The position numbers were made by a program, and so were the translations under genes. The notes under the pieces are model-generated. The model saw only the letters and a list, made by a program, of their open reading frames with translations. It searched no databases and had not been told where the DNA came from. From Pseudomonas entomophila L48 (GTDB lineage Bacteria; Pseudomonadota; Gammaproteobacteria; Pseudomonadales; Pseudomonadaceae), in the NCBI RefSeq assembly GCF_000026105.1, contig NC_008027.1, forward strand, positions 2,742,501 to 2,806,500: DNA of 64,000 nucleotides, given 5' to 3'. Shown here piece by piece: positions 44,370 through 53,234 of the stretch (within the stretch, counting starts at the first letter, position 1; each line of letters begins with the position of its first letter).

Positions 44370-45085
44370 GGGCGGGCTCCTTGCAGGTGGCGGTTGTTGC
44401 GCCGCTCGAGCAGGGCGAAGACCCTGCCCGACAGCGCCGAGAACAGCAGGTAGACCAGGCAGGCGACGCCATAGAAGAACATTGGTTCCTTGGTCACGCT
44501 GACCGCCAGGTTGGTCTGGCGCATCAGGTCGATCAGCGAGATGGTCGAGACCAGCGAGGTGTCTTTCAGCAAGCTCAGCCAGTTGTTCGACAGGCCCGGC
44601 AGGGCGATGCGCGCCAGTTGTGGCAGCACCACCTTGAAGAACCCCGTACGCCGGCCCAGGCCGAGGGCCGAGCAGGCTTCCAGCTGACCCTTGGGCAGGG
44701 TCTTGAAGGCCATCAGCCAGATTTCGCTGGAGAACGCCGCGAACACCAGGCTGAAGGCGATCATCGCGGCTAGGAAAGTGTTGATCAGCACTTCGCCCGG
44801 GTAGCCCAGGGCGGCGAGGATCTTCTGCGCGGCGATCTGGCAGCCGTAGTAGATGATCAGCAGCGTGAGCAGTTCGGGCAGACCGCGGAACACCGTGGAG
44901 AAGGTGGTCGCCCAGGCCCGTGGCAGGCGCTTGCGTGAGCGGGCGGCCAGTGCCACGACCAGACCCAGCGGCAGGCCGATGGGCAGGCAGGCCAGGGCCA
45001 GCGACACGGTCACCAGGGCGCCGGCCAGCAGCGCCTGGCCCCAGCCGCCGCTGGCGAAGGAGAGCAGGGAGAGTTGATCGAGCAT
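44366..45085 (-). CDS. amino acid ABC transporter permease (HisQ/GlnP type)
   Basis: A 239-residue inner-membrane permease with about five helices. The EAA loop region is SSEIWLMAFKTLPKGQLEAC near 126-145, followed by LPQLARIALPGLSNNWLSLLK. The start at 45085 has a TGAGGGTG box; the longer frame would pass through the REP pair and is rejected. It overlaps the next permease as ATGA and is separated from the binding-protein gene by 167 bases containing a REP pair. Confidence 0.93.
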   Translation of the reverse strand: MLDQLSLLSFASGGWGQALLAGALVTVSLALACLPIGLPLGLVVALAARSRKRLPRAWATTFSTVFRGLPELLTLLIIYYGCQIAAQKILAALGYPGEVLINTFLAAMIAFSLVFAAFSSEIWLMAFKTLPKGQLEACSALGLGRRTGFFKVVLPQLARIALPGLSNNWLSLLKDTSLVSTISLIDLMRQTNLAVSVTKEPMFFYGVACLVYLLFSALSGRVFALLERRNNRHLQGARP

Positions 45086-45113
45086 GAATTCACCCTCAGG
45101 TTCGGCATGTTTG

Positions 45114-45230
45114 GGGGCGCGCTGCGCCCCTTTCGCGACGCAAGGCCGCTCCCACAGATGCGGTGTACTCCCTGTGGGAGCGGCCTTGCCGAGGCGTCGG
45201 ACCGGTCGGAAAGGGCTGCGCAGCAGCCCC
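45114..45230. repeat. REP inverted pair with an altered right unit, inside the transporter operon
   Basis: The left unit (45129-45157) is a normal cgcgacgcaaggccgctccc. The right unit (45174-45216) begins gtgggagcggccttgc, but the usual gtcgcgaaaggg is replaced by cgaggcgtcggaccggtcgg followed by aaaggg. It lies between the binding-protein and permease genes. Confidence 0.8.
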
Positions 45231-45252
45231 AAGGTCCTTTCAGTCAACTGGA

Positions 45253-46005
45253 TCAGTTGTAGATATCGAAGGCGAAGTACTTGCCCGCGATCTTCTGGTA
45301 CGTGCCATTGGCCACGATCGCCGCCAGCGCCTCGTTCAACCGAGCGCGCAGGGCCTCGTCCTCCTTGCGCACGGCGATTGCCGCGTCGGCCTTGGTATTG
45401 GCGACATCCCCGAGGATCTTGCAGCAATCCTGGCCGTTCTTGCTCAACCACTCATGCAGCGGGAACTTGTCGGCGATCACCCCGTCCAGGCGCCCGGCGG
45501 CAAGGTCGGCGTTGGCTTCGTCCATGGTCGGGTACAGTTTCACCTCGGCGCCGGCCTTGCCGTACACGTCCTCGGCGTAGATGGCCTGGGTGGAAGAGGA
45601 CTGGGCGCCGACCGTGTAGCCCTTGAAGTCGGTCTGCGCGTCGCTGATCTTGCTGTCCTTGGCCACCGCCACGGTCAAGGGGGTGCGGTAGTAATGGTCG
45701 GTGAAGGCGATCTTCTTGCGCCGCTCCTGGGTGTCGATCATCGAGGCGACCACGGCGTCATACTTGCGCGCCATCAGCGCCGGGATGATGCCTTCCCAGT
45801 CCTGCGCCACCAGGGTGCACTCCACCTTCATCTGCTCGCACAGGGCATGGGTGATATCGATGTCGAAGCCGTGCAACTGGTTATTGGCGTCGACGTAGTT
45901 GAAGGGCGGGTAGGCCCCCTCGGTGGCGAAGCGCAGGGTCTCGGCGCTGGCGTTGCCGGCCAGCCACAGGGCGCACGCACCCACCACAGCCATGGTTCTT
46001 TTCAT
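45253..46005 (-). CDS. amino acid ABC transporter substrate-binding protein
   Basis: A 250-residue periplasmic binding protein of the HisJ/ArtJ group with a signal peptide (MKRTMAVVGACALWLAGNASA). The mature N-terminus ETLRFATEGAYPPFNYVD and GFDIDITHALCEQMKVECTL are typical for lysine/arginine/ornithine/histidine binding. Other family signatures include DWEGIIPALMARKYDAVVAS. The start at 46005 has a GAGGTGCGAG box. It follows the rpiR gene by 26 bases and a REP pair separates it from the permeases. Confidence 0.94.
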   Translation of the reverse strand: MKRTMAVVGACALWLAGNASAETLRFATEGAYPPFNYVDANNQLHGFDIDITHALCEQMKVECTLVAQDWEGIIPALMARKYDAVVASMIDTQERRKKIAFTDHYYRTPLTVAVAKDSKISDAQTDFKGYTVGAQSSSTQAIYAEDVYGKAGAEVKLYPTMDEANADLAAGRLDGVIADKFPLHEWLSKNGQDCCKILGDVANTKADAAIAVRKEDEALRARLNEALAAIVANGTYQKIAGKYFAFDIYN

Positions 46006-46031
46006 CTCGCACCTCGGTCGTTGCACTCTTG

Positions 46032-46895
46032 CTATTGTTGTTTGCCCGCCGTGTAGCCGACGAACTCGTTATGTAGAGCGGCAGTTGCTTCCAAGCGTCT
46101 TTCAACATCCGGTCCGAGCTGCTTGCAGACCTCGTTGACCATCAGGTGCACCCACGACAGCATCGTCGCGGTGGATTCCCAGAACAGGTTGAACTCACTG
46201 GGGATGCGGAACACCTCGTCGGCGTTGGCATCGGCCCAGTCACAGAAGGTGTCGGTGACCAGCGTCACCGGGATGCCCAGCGCGCGCGCCTTCTGGCACA
46301 GCTGCAGGGCATGGCGTGAGTAGCGGCGCGCCTCGAACACCACCAGCGCGCAGTGTTCCGGGCGGCCCAGCAGCACTTCGCCGAAATGCCCGGCGCTGCC
46401 ATCGACCAGCTGCACGCCGTCGCGCAGGTACTGCAGCAGGTGGCTCATGCACATGGCGATGCCGCGCTCGGTCTGGAACCCGGCGATGAATACCCGGGGC
46501 TTGTCGGCCAGGCGCCGGGCGACCTGTTGCCAGGCTTCGCCGCGGCTGTACTCGTGCACGCGCACCAGCGCGGCCATTTCCAGTTCCAGGCTGCCCGAGC
46601 GCTGGTCGTCCTCGGGTTGCTGGCGGAACTCCTGCAAGCGGTCACCCACCAGCCAGGGGCCGTCGCCCAGGTCGTTCTGCAGGTCCTGCTTGAGCGCCTT
46701 GAGGTGGGCGTAGCCGAGGGCGCGGCAGAACCGGCCGACGCTCGATTCGCTCACGCCCAGCTTGCCGGCGATGCTCGCCGAGGTCTGGAACGGCAGCTCG
46801 TGGAGGTTGGCGAGCATGTAGCTGGCGATCTGGCGGCCTGAGGCGGCTGCGGTGTGCAGGCTGCTTTCCAGGCGTTGCTTGATCGATTGGCTCAT
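46032..46895 (-). CDS. MurR/RpiR family regulator of the D-lysine module
   Basis: A 287-residue regulator. The N-terminal HTH_6 domain (about 1-77) contains QTSASIAGKLGVSESSVGRF and CRALGYAHLKALKQDL. The SIS domain (about 125-265) includes RVFIAGFQTERGIAMCMSHL and LVVFEARRYSRHALQLCQ. RpiR SIS domains usually bind sugar phosphates, so a role in D-amino acid catabolism is a departure, but the gene leads the transporter/oxidase operon and is divergent from dpkA. The start has a GGAGCC box. The likely operator is at 46943-46967. Confidence 0.9.
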   Translation of the reverse strand: MSQSIKQRLESSLHTAAASGRQIASYMLANLHELPFQTSASIAGKLGVSESSVGRFCRALGYAHLKALKQDLQNDLGDGPWLVGDRLQEFRQQPEDDQRSGSLELEMAALVRVHEYSRGEAWQQVARRLADKPRVFIAGFQTERGIAMCMSHLLQYLRDGVQLVDGSAGHFGEVLLGRPEHCALVVFEARRYSRHALQLCQKARALGIPVTLVTDTFCDWADANADEVFRIPSEFNLFWESTATMLSWVHLMVNEVCKQLGPDVERRLEATAALHNEFVGYTAGKQQ

Positions 46896-46942
46896 GGACG
46901 GCTCCGGCTGATTTCTGGCGTGAGAAAGAAAATGGATGTTTT

Positions 46943-46967
46943 CTGTCATCAAGTCAATATTTGACAG
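46943..46967. promoter_or_regulatory. inverted repeat in the rpiR-dpkA control region
   Basis: CTGTCA and TGACAG arms enclose 13 bases, in an AT-rich part of the 143-base gap between the divergent rpiR and dpkA genes; a further TGTCA follows at 46972. This position suits one operator serving both operons. Confidence 0.5.
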
Positions 46968-47038
46968 GTTGCTGTCATTGGCGGGAAAGTCTGTGCCGTT
47001 GCGCTGTAGCTATTCCAATTCCAAGAAAGGAGCTTCAG

Positions 47039-48064
47039 ATGTCCTCACCGTCCACCGGCCCTGTCGTGCGCGTAGCCTTCAACGAATTGCAGGTGCTCTT
47101 GCAGTCGATCTTCGAGCGTCATGGTTGCAGCGCGGCGGTGGCCGCCGTGCTCGCCCACAACTGCGCCAGCGCCCAGCGCGACGGCGCCCATAGCCATGGG
47201 GTGTTCCGTATTCCCGGTTATGTCTCGACCCTGGCCAGCGGCTGGGTCGATGGCCGCGCCGAACCGCAGGTGACCGACCTGGCATCTGGCTATGTGCGGG
47301 TCGATGCCAAGGGTGGTTTCGCCCAGCCGGCGCTGGCGGCGGCTCGGCCGCTGCTGATGGAGAAGGCCCGGGCGGCGGGCATCGCGGTGCTGGCGATCCA
47401 CAACTCCCACCATTTCGCCGCGCTATGGCCGGATGTCGAGCCCTTCGCCGACGAAGGCCTGGTGGCCCTGAGCGTGGTCAACAGCATGACCTGCGTGGTG
47501 CCCCATGGCGCGCGCAAGCCGCTGTTCGGTACCAACCCCATTGCCTTTGCCGCGCCATGCGCCGGGCATGACCCGATCGTCTTCGACATGGCCACCAGCG
47601 CCATGGCCCACGGCGACGTGCAGATCGCCGCCCGTGCGGGCGAGCAACTGCCGCCGGGCATCGGCGTGGATGCGGCCGGCCAGCCGACCACCGACCCCAA
47701 GGCGATTCTCGAGGGCGGGGCGCTGTTGCCGTTTGGCGGGCACAAGGGCTCGGCGCTGTCGATGATGGTCGAGTTGCTGGCCGCGGCGCTGACGGGGGGG
47801 AACTTCTCCTGGGAGTTCGATTGGGCGCAGCATCCGGGGGCGAAGACGCCGTGGACCGGGCAGTTGATCATCGTCATTGACCCGAGCAAGGCCGAGGGGG
47901 AGCGGTTTGCCCTGCGCAGCCGTGAGCTGGTGGAGCAGATGCAGGTGGCGGGGTTGACGCGCATGCCGGGGGAGCGGCGTTATCGGGAGCGCGAGGTGGC
48001 TGGGCGGGAAGGGGTGGCGTTGGGTGAGCGGGAGTTGGCGGAGTTGAAGGCGCTGGCGAGGTGA
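47039..48064 (+). CDS. dpkA: Δ1-piperideine-2-carboxylate/Δ1-pyrroline-2-carboxylate reductase
   Basis: A 341-residue member of the malate/L-lactate dehydrogenase (LDH2) family. Visible are AHSHGVFRIPGYVSTLASG near 46-64, HNSHHFAALWPDVEPFAD near 118-135, FGTNPIAFAAPC near 162 and GGALLPFGGHKGSALSMMVE near 226. In P. putida DpkA reduces the cyclic imine from D-lysine or D-proline to L-pipecolate or L-proline with NADPH. The ATG has an AAAGGAGC box. It is divergent from rpiR and followed by a strong hairpin and amaC. The symbol rests on family plus context. Confidence 0.9.
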   Translation: MSSPSTGPVVRVAFNELQVLLQSIFERHGCSAAVAAVLAHNCASAQRDGAHSHGVFRIPGYVSTLASGWVDGRAEPQVTDLASGYVRVDAKGGFAQPALAAARPLLMEKARAAGIAVLAIHNSHHFAALWPDVEPFADEGLVALSVVNSMTCVVPHGARKPLFGTNPIAFAAPCAGHDPIVFDMATSAMAHGDVQIAARAGEQLPPGIGVDAAGQPTTDPKAILEGGALLPFGGHKGSALSMMVELLAAALTGGNFSWEFDWAQHPGAKTPWTGQLIIVIDPSKAEGERFALRSRELVEQMQVAGLTRMPGERRYREREVAGREGVALGERELAELKALAR

Positions 48065-48118
48065 GGTTGGCCTGACGGGGGCCCTCAGGCGCCAGACGCA
48101 GTAGTTGCATCGCCTATC

Positions 48119-48150
48119 AGATCGAGCGCCGCCCGCGCGGCGCTCGATCT
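48119..48150. terminator. perfect 14-bp hairpin between dpkA and amaC
   Basis: AGATCGAGCGCCGC and GCGGCGCTCGATCT pair completely around a CCGC loop, 55 bases behind the dpkA stop. There is no T-run, so it may work as an attenuator or RNA-stabilising element rather than a classic terminator. Confidence 0.55.
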
Positions 48151-48308
48151 CAAGAGCGCCACTCGGCTCCCACCGCCCCCTTGAACCCCCGCACCTTTGC
48201 ACCCCTGCACCGACCGCTTGCGCATCGGTGATGTTCCTGACGCCCGACTGCAGGTATCCTCGCCAGAGCCTTTCCCGAACTGTCCTGATTTCCAAGGAGC
48301 TGCACGCT

Positions 48309-49505
48309 GTGTTCAAACATGTCGATGCCTATGCCGGCGACCCGATCCTCTCGCTGATGGAAACCTTCAAGGCCGACCCGCGCGCCGACAAGGTCAACCT
48401 GAGTATCGGCCTGTACTACGACGAAGCCGGCGTGGTGCCGCAACTGGCGGCGGTGGGCGAGGTGGAAAAACGCCTGGCCGGCCAGCCCCACGAAGCCTCG
48501 CTGTACCTGCCGATGGAAGGCCTGGCCACGTATCGCCAGGCGATCCAGGCGCTGCTGTTCGGCGCCGACCACCCAGCCGTCACCGACGGCCGCGTGGCCA
48601 CGGTGCAGACCGTCGGCGGTTCCGGCGCGCTGAAAGTCGGCGCCGACTTCCTCAAGCGCTACTTCCCGGGCTCCGAAGTCTGGGTCAGCAACCCGACCTG
48701 GGACAACCACCGGGCGATCTTCGAAGGCGCGGGCTTCAAGGTGCACACCTACCCGTACTTCGACCAGGCCACCCGTGGCGTGGACTTCGCCGGCATGCTC
48801 GCCGCCTTGCAAACACTGTCGGCCAACAGCATCGTCCTGCTGCACCCGTGCTGCCACAACCCCACCGGCGCCGACCTGACTGCCCAGCAGTGGCAACAGG
48901 TGGTCGAGGTGGTCAAGGCGCGTCAGCTGATCCCGTTCCTCGACATCGCCTACCAGGGCTTCGGCGAAGGCCTGGTGGAAGACGCCTTCGCCATCCGCGA
49001 GATGGCCCGTGCCGGCGTCCCCTGCCTGGTCAGCAACTCGTTCTCGAAAATCTTCTCGCTGTACGGCGAGCGGGTAGGGGGCCTGTCGGTGGTCTGCGAC
49101 GACGCCGCCACCGCGGTCAGCGTGCTGGGCCAGCTCAAGGCCACCGTGCGCCGCAACTACTCCAGCCCGCCCGCGTTCGGCGCGCAACTGGTCGCCGGCG
49201 TGCTCGGCGAAGCCGGCCTGAACGCCCAGTGGGAGGCGGAGGTCGAGGTGATGCGCAAGCGCATTCTCGAAATGCGCCAGGGCCTGGTCGATCTGCTCGG
49301 TGAACTGCTGCCGGGCCAGGACTTCCAGTTCTTCCTGCGCCAGCGCGGCATGTTCAGCTACACCGGTTTCAGCGTCGAACAGGTGCGCCGCCTGCGCGAC
49401 GAGTTCGGCGTGTACCTGATCGACAGCGGCCGCATGTGCATGTCCGGCCTGCGCCCGGCCAACCTGCGCCAGGTGGCCGAGGCGTTCGCCGCCGTGCAGA
49501 AGTAA
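48309..49505 (+). CDS. amaC: aromatic/D-lysine aminotransferase (class I)
   Basis: A 398-residue PLP aminotransferase of the TyrB/AspC type. The start [20 protein letters not shown], the substrate segment [15 protein letters not shown] near 182-196, the Schiff-base Lys in [17 protein letters not shown] near 246, and the C-terminal Arg in [13 protein letters not shown] near 384 are all visible. The start is GTG at 48309 with an AAGGAG box nine bases upstream; a longer frame has no box. In P. putida the gene next to dpkA encodes AmaC, a D-lysine aminotransferase; sequence alone would call it an aromatic aminotransferase. Confidence 0.88.
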   Translation: MFKHVDAYAGDPILSLMETFKADPRADKVNLSIGLYYDEAGVVPQLAAVGEVEKRLAGQPHEASLYLPMEGLATYRQAIQALLFGADHPAVTDGRVATVQTVGGSGALKVGADFLKRYFPGSEVWVSNPTWDNHRAIFEGAGFKVHTYPYFDQATRGVDFAGMLAALQTLSANSIVLLHPCCHNPTGADLTAQQWQQVVEVVKARQLIPFLDIAYQGFGEGLVEDAFAIREMARAGVPCLVSNSFSKIFSLYGERVGGLSVVCDDAATAVSVLGQLKATVRRNYSSPPAFGAQLVAGVLGEAGLNAQWEAEVEVMRKRILEMRQGLVDLLGELLPGQDFQFFLRQRGMFSYTGFSVEQVRRLRDEFGVYLIDSGRMCMSGLRPANLRQVAEAFAAVQK

Positions 49506-49513
49506 CCAAGCCG

Positions 49514-49567
49514 TTCGCCGGCAAGCCGGCTCCTACGCGCCCTGTAGGAGCCGGCTTGCCGGCGAAC
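49514..49567. repeat. REP inverted pair (ccggcttgccggcgaa family)
   Basis: Compact inverted pair ten bases behind the amaC stop. Confidence 0.9.
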
Positions 49568-49745
49568 CCGGCTACCCGCGTTTTCCCCTTCTTGTAAAGA
49601 CAAGTGCAACCGTCTCTCGGACGGGGCTTCCCCAAGTGCAACCTTTGCATGCACAATCGCGCCCCTCTTCCCCGGTTGAGTTAGGCGAATCGTCTAGTTC
49701 GCCATTCTCAGCCTGTTGCAGTCTTGCGAGTGGAGCTTCACCCGG

Positions 49746-51026
49746 ATGAATGAGCAGGCCCCAAGCGTTGAACAACGCTTTGTAGAATCGACCCCCGCCA
49801 CCCTCGGCAGCTGGTCGCGTCACGACACCACCTGGATGCTGGGCCTGTTCGGCACGGCCATCGGCGCCGGAACCCTGTTCCTGCCCATCAACGCCGGCCT
49901 CGGCGGTTTCTGGCCGCTGCTGGTCCTGGCCGTGCTGGCCTTCCCCATGACCTACTTCGCCCACCGCGGGCTGACCCGCTTCGTGCTCTCCGGCAGCAAG
50001 GGCGGCGACATCACCGAAGTGGTCGAAGAGCACTTCGGCATCAAGGCCGGCGCGCTGATCACCGTGCTGTACTTCTTCGCCATCTTCCCGATCCTGCTGA
50101 TCTACAGCGTGGCCCTGACCAACACCGTCGGCAGCTTCCTGGAGCACCAGCTGCACATCGCGCCACCGCCGCGGGCGATCCTCTCGTTCGTGCTGATTCT
50201 CGGCCTGCTGGCCATCGTGCGCTGCGGCGAGCAGGCCACGGTCAAGGTCATGAGCCTGCTGGTGTACCCGTTCATCGTCGCCCTGGCGCTGCTGGCCCTG
50301 TACCTGGTGCCGCACTGGACCGGCGGCATCCTCGACACCGCCGCGCAAGTGCCATCGGGCTCGGCGTTCCTGCACACCGTGTGGCTGGCCATTCCGGTGA
50401 TGGTGTTCTCGTTCAACCACTCGCCGATCATCTCGGCCTTCGCCGTCGACCAGAAGCGCCGCTACGGCGACCACGCCGACGAGCGCAGCGGCCAGATCCT
50501 GCGCCGCGCCCACCTGCTGATGGTGCTGATGGTGCTGTTCTTCGTGTTCAGCTGCGTGCTGACCCTGAGCAGCGCCCAATTGGCCGAGGCCAAGGCACAG
50601 AACCTGTCGATCCTGTCGTACCTGGCCAACCACTTCGAGCAGCCGGCGATTGCCTTCGCCGCGCCCTTGATCGCCTTCATCGCCATCGCCAAGTCGTTCC
50701 TGGGCCACTACATCGGTGCCAGCGAAGGCCTCAAGGGCATGATCGTCAAGACCGGCCTGCGCCCGGGCGCCAAGGCCCTGGACCGCATGGTCGCCGCGCT
50801 GATGCTGGTGGTGTGCTGGATCGTCGCCACCCTCAACCCGAGCATCCTGGGCATGATCGAGTCGCTGGGCGGCCCGATCATCGCCGTGCTGCTGTTCCTG
50901 ATGCCGATGTACGCCATCCGTCGCGTGCCGTCGATGCGCAAGTACAGCGGCGCGCTGTCCAACGTATTCGTGGTGGTCGTCGGCCTGGTGGCCCTGACCT
51001 CGGTGGTGTACGGCCTGCTGGCCTGA
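49746..51026 (+). CDS. HAAAP family aromatic amino acid/serine transporter
   Basis: A 426-residue inner-membrane transporter with about eleven helices, of the hydroxy/aromatic amino acid permease family (SdaC/TdcC-like). The first helix contains the GLFGTAIGAGTLFLPINAGL motif near 31-50, and the conserved FSFNHSPIISAFAVDQKRRY segment is near 221-240. It probably imports serine, threonine or an aromatic amino acid by proton or sodium symport. The start is ATG at 49746; the 30-base upstream extension lacks support. A strong terminator follows. Confidence 0.93.
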   Translation: MNEQAPSVEQRFVESTPATLGSWSRHDTTWMLGLFGTAIGAGTLFLPINAGLGGFWPLLVLAVLAFPMTYFAHRGLTRFVLSGSKGGDITEVVEEHFGIKAGALITVLYFFAIFPILLIYSVALTNTVGSFLEHQLHIAPPPRAILSFVLILGLLAIVRCGEQATVKVMSLLVYPFIVALALLALYLVPHWTGGILDTAAQVPSGSAFLHTVWLAIPVMVFSFNHSPIISAFAVDQKRRYGDHADERSGQILRRAHLLMVLMVLFFVFSCVLTLSSAQLAEAKAQNLSILSYLANHFEQPAIAFAAPLIAFIAIAKSFLGHYIGASEGLKGMIVKTGLRPGAKALDRMVAALMLVVCWIVATLNPSILGMIESLGGPIIAVLLFLMPMYAIRRVPSMRKYSGALSNVFVVVVGLVALTSVVYGLLA

Positions 51027-51044
51027 TCCACGCCTGAGCGATAC

Positions 51045-51083
51045 AAATGCCCGGGGCGGTTGTCGCCACCCGGGCATTTTTTT
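51045..51083 (+). terminator. Rho-independent terminator behind the HAAAP transporter
   Basis: AAATGCCCGGG and CCCGGGCATTT arms flank a 13-base loop, followed by a seven-T run (51077-51083). Confidence 0.92.
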
Positions 51084-51194
51084 GTCCACAGGAATTGTCC
51101 GGCAATAGAACAATTTCATGTTTGCTTATAGGCACTTGCGCGGCTTCATGCTTAACTCAGGGTCTTTTTCAAAACCCGCATAAGGAATTCCGCC

Positions 51195-51695
51195 ATGGCT
51201 CAAGTGACTCTCAAAGGCAACCCGGTTCAGGTCAAAGGCGAACTGCCGAAGGCTGGCGCCGCGGCACCGGCGTTCTCCCTGGTCGCTGGCGACCTGTCCG
51301 ACAAGTCGCTCAAGGACTTCGCCGGCAAGCGCAAGGTGCTGAACATCTTCCCAAGCGTCGACACCCCGACCTGCGCCACTTCCGTGCGCAAGTTCAACGC
51401 CCAGGCCAATGACGTGGCCAACACCGTGGTACTGTGCATCTCCGCCGACCTGCCGTTCGCCCAGGCACGCTTCTGCGGCGCCGAAGGCCTGGAGAACGTG
51501 AAGAACCTGTCGACCCTGCGCGGCCGCGAGTTCCTGGAAAGCTATGGCGTGGCCATCGCCGACGGCCCGCTGGCCGGCCTGGCCGCACGTGCCGTGGTGG
51601 TGCTGGACGAAAACGACAAGGTGCTGCACAGCGAGCTGGTCGGTGAAATCGCCAACGAGCCGAACTATGAGGCGGCGCTGGCTGTCTTGAAGTAA
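51195..51695 (+). CDS. tpx: thiol peroxidase
   Basis: A 166-residue atypical 2-Cys peroxiredoxin that reduces H2O2 and lipid hydroperoxides, using thioredoxin, probably in the periplasm or cytosol. The peroxidatic Cys is in [14 protein letters not shown] near residue 60 and the resolving Cys in [14 protein letters not shown] near 94. Length matches E. coli Tpx (168). The start has a TAAGGAAT box. It stands alone between two terminators. Confidence 0.97.
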   Translation: MAQVTLKGNPVQVKGELPKAGAAAPAFSLVAGDLSDKSLKDFAGKRKVLNIFPSVDTPTCATSVRKFNAQANDVANTVVLCISADLPFAQARFCGAEGLENVKNLSTLRGREFLESYGVAIADGPLAGLAARAVVVLDENDKVLHSELVGEIANEPNYEAALAVLK

Positions 51696-51706
51696 GCGTT
51701 CGCAGG

Positions 51707-51762
51707 GTTCGCCGGCAAGCCGGCTCCTACAGGACACAGGTAGGAGCTGGCTTGCCGGCGAA
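51707..51762. repeat. REP inverted pair (ccggcttgccggcgaa family, right unit variant)
   Basis: Inverted pair behind tpx; the right unit reads gtaggagctggcttgccggc, one base off the consensus. Confidence 0.88.
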
Positions 51763-51778
51763 CCAGGTAACACCCGGT

Positions 51779-51809
51779 AACGGCCTGGACCCTGTTCCAG
51801 GCCGTTTTC
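51779..51809 (+). terminator. Rho-independent terminator of tpx
   Basis: AACGGCCTGGA and TCCAGGCCGTT arms with a six-base loop, followed by TTTTCATTT, behind tpx and its REP pair. Confidence 0.85.
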
Positions 51810-51941
51810 ATTTAAAGTTCACCGTCTTTTCAACGTCAGCCGAAGGTAAAGCGCGGGTAAAGCCACTTTGCTAAACCGATGCCAGTGCTTATCGTTCAGG
51901 CTCTCCACGCCGTCTTTCTCTGAACAAGGTTCGTTCGACCC

Positions 51942-53234
51942 ATGCAAGTCTCCAATTCCCGTTCCCTCCGTCGCTGGCTGTTCGGCCTGCTGATCCTGCT
52001 GCTGGTGGCCGTATTGGCCTGGTGGCAGTGGCCCGCGCCGTCGGCCCACCACGAAGCCACGGGCGGCCGCCCGGGCCGGGGCGCGGGGATGGGCATGGGC
52101 GGCCGTCCAGGCTTCGGTGCCTCCACCGAGGCGGTGCCGGTGCGCGTCGAGCCGGTGCGGGTCGGTGATTTCCCGCTGTACTACAAGGCCCTGGGCACCG
52201 TGACTGCCACCAACACGGTCAACGTGCGCAGCCGGGTGGCCGGTGAGCTGGTCAAGATCCACTTCAAGGAAGGCCAGCAGGTCAAGGCCGGCGACCTGCT
52301 CGCCGAAATCGACCCGCGCTCGTACCGCATCGCCCTGCAGCAGGCCGAAGGCACCCTGGCGCAGAACCAGGCGCAATTGAAGAACGCTCAGGTCGACCTG
52401 GCCCGTTATAAAGGCCTGTACGCCGAAGACAGCATCGCCAAGCAGACCCTCGACACCGCCGAAGCGCAGGTGGGACAGTTCCAGGGGCTGGTCAAGACCA
52501 ACCAGGCGCAGGTCAACGATGCCCGCCTGAACCTCGATTTCACCCAGATTCGCGCACCGATCAGCGGTCGCGTGGGCCTGCGCCAGCTGGACCTGGGCAA
52601 CCTGGTGGCGGCCAACGACACCACCGCCCTGGTGGTGATCACCCAGACCGAGCCGATCAGCGTCGCCTTCACCCTGCCGGAAACCCAGCTCGACACCGTG
52701 CTCGCCCGCTACCGCAGCGGCGCCAGCCTGCCAGTCGAAGCCTGGGACCGTGGCGACCAGAAGCTGCAGGCCAGTGGCGTGCTGGGCAGCCTCGACAACC
52801 AGATCGACACCACCACCGGCACCTTGAAGTTCAAGGGCACCTTCCAGAACAAGGACCACGCCCTGTTCCCCAACCAGTTCGTCAACGTGCGCCTGCTGGC
52901 CGACACCCTCAAGCAGGTGGTACTGGCCCCGGCCGCGGCGATCCAGTTCGGCAACGACGGCACCTTCGTCTACGTGGTCAACAACGAGAGCAAGGTCAAT
53001 ATCCGCAAGCTCAAGGTGGGCGCCAGCGATGGCGAGCACACGGTGATCGTCGAGGGCCTGGCCGCCGGCGACCGCCTGGTGCTCGAAGGCACCGACCGCC
53101 TGCGCGAAGGCACCAAGGTCGAGGTGGTCGAGGACAGCTCGCAAGTGCCGACCACCCCAGGCCAGCACCTGCAAGGGCAGGGCGCGAAGGGTTCGGCCCA
53201 GGCCGGTGAACCGAGCGACAAGGCGGGCGCATGA
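51942..53234 (+). CDS. muxA: RND efflux periplasmic adaptor (MdtA/MuxA)
   Basis: A 430-residue membrane-fusion protein. An N-terminal anchor ([18 protein letters not shown], about 13-30) is followed by a Gly/Arg-rich linker, a barrel-sandwich domain beginning with [20 protein letters not shown] near 86, a long coiled-coil hairpin (about 115-200) with [14 protein letters not shown] at 204, and C-terminal beta domains. It links the inner-membrane pumps MuxB/MuxC to the outer-membrane channel. It starts the operon and overlaps muxB as ATGA. Confidence 0.95.
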   Translation: MQVSNSRSLRRWLFGLLILLLVAVLAWWQWPAPSAHHEATGGRPGRGAGMGMGGRPGFGASTEAVPVRVEPVRVGDFPLYYKALGTVTATNTVNVRSRVAGELVKIHFKEGQQVKAGDLLAEIDPRSYRIALQQAEGTLAQNQAQLKNAQVDLARYKGLYAEDSIAKQTLDTAEAQVGQFQGLVKTNQAQVNDARLNLDFTQIRAPISGRVGLRQLDLGNLVAANDTTALVVITQTEPISVAFTLPETQLDTVLARYRSGASLPVEAWDRGDQKLQASGVLGSLDNQIDTTTGTLKFKGTFQNKDHALFPNQFVNVRLLADTLKQVVLAPAAAIQFGNDGTFVYVVNNESKVNIRKLKVGASDGEHTVIVEGLAAGDRLVLEGTDRLREGTKVEVVEDSSQVPTTPGQHLQGQGAKGSAQAGEPSDKAGA

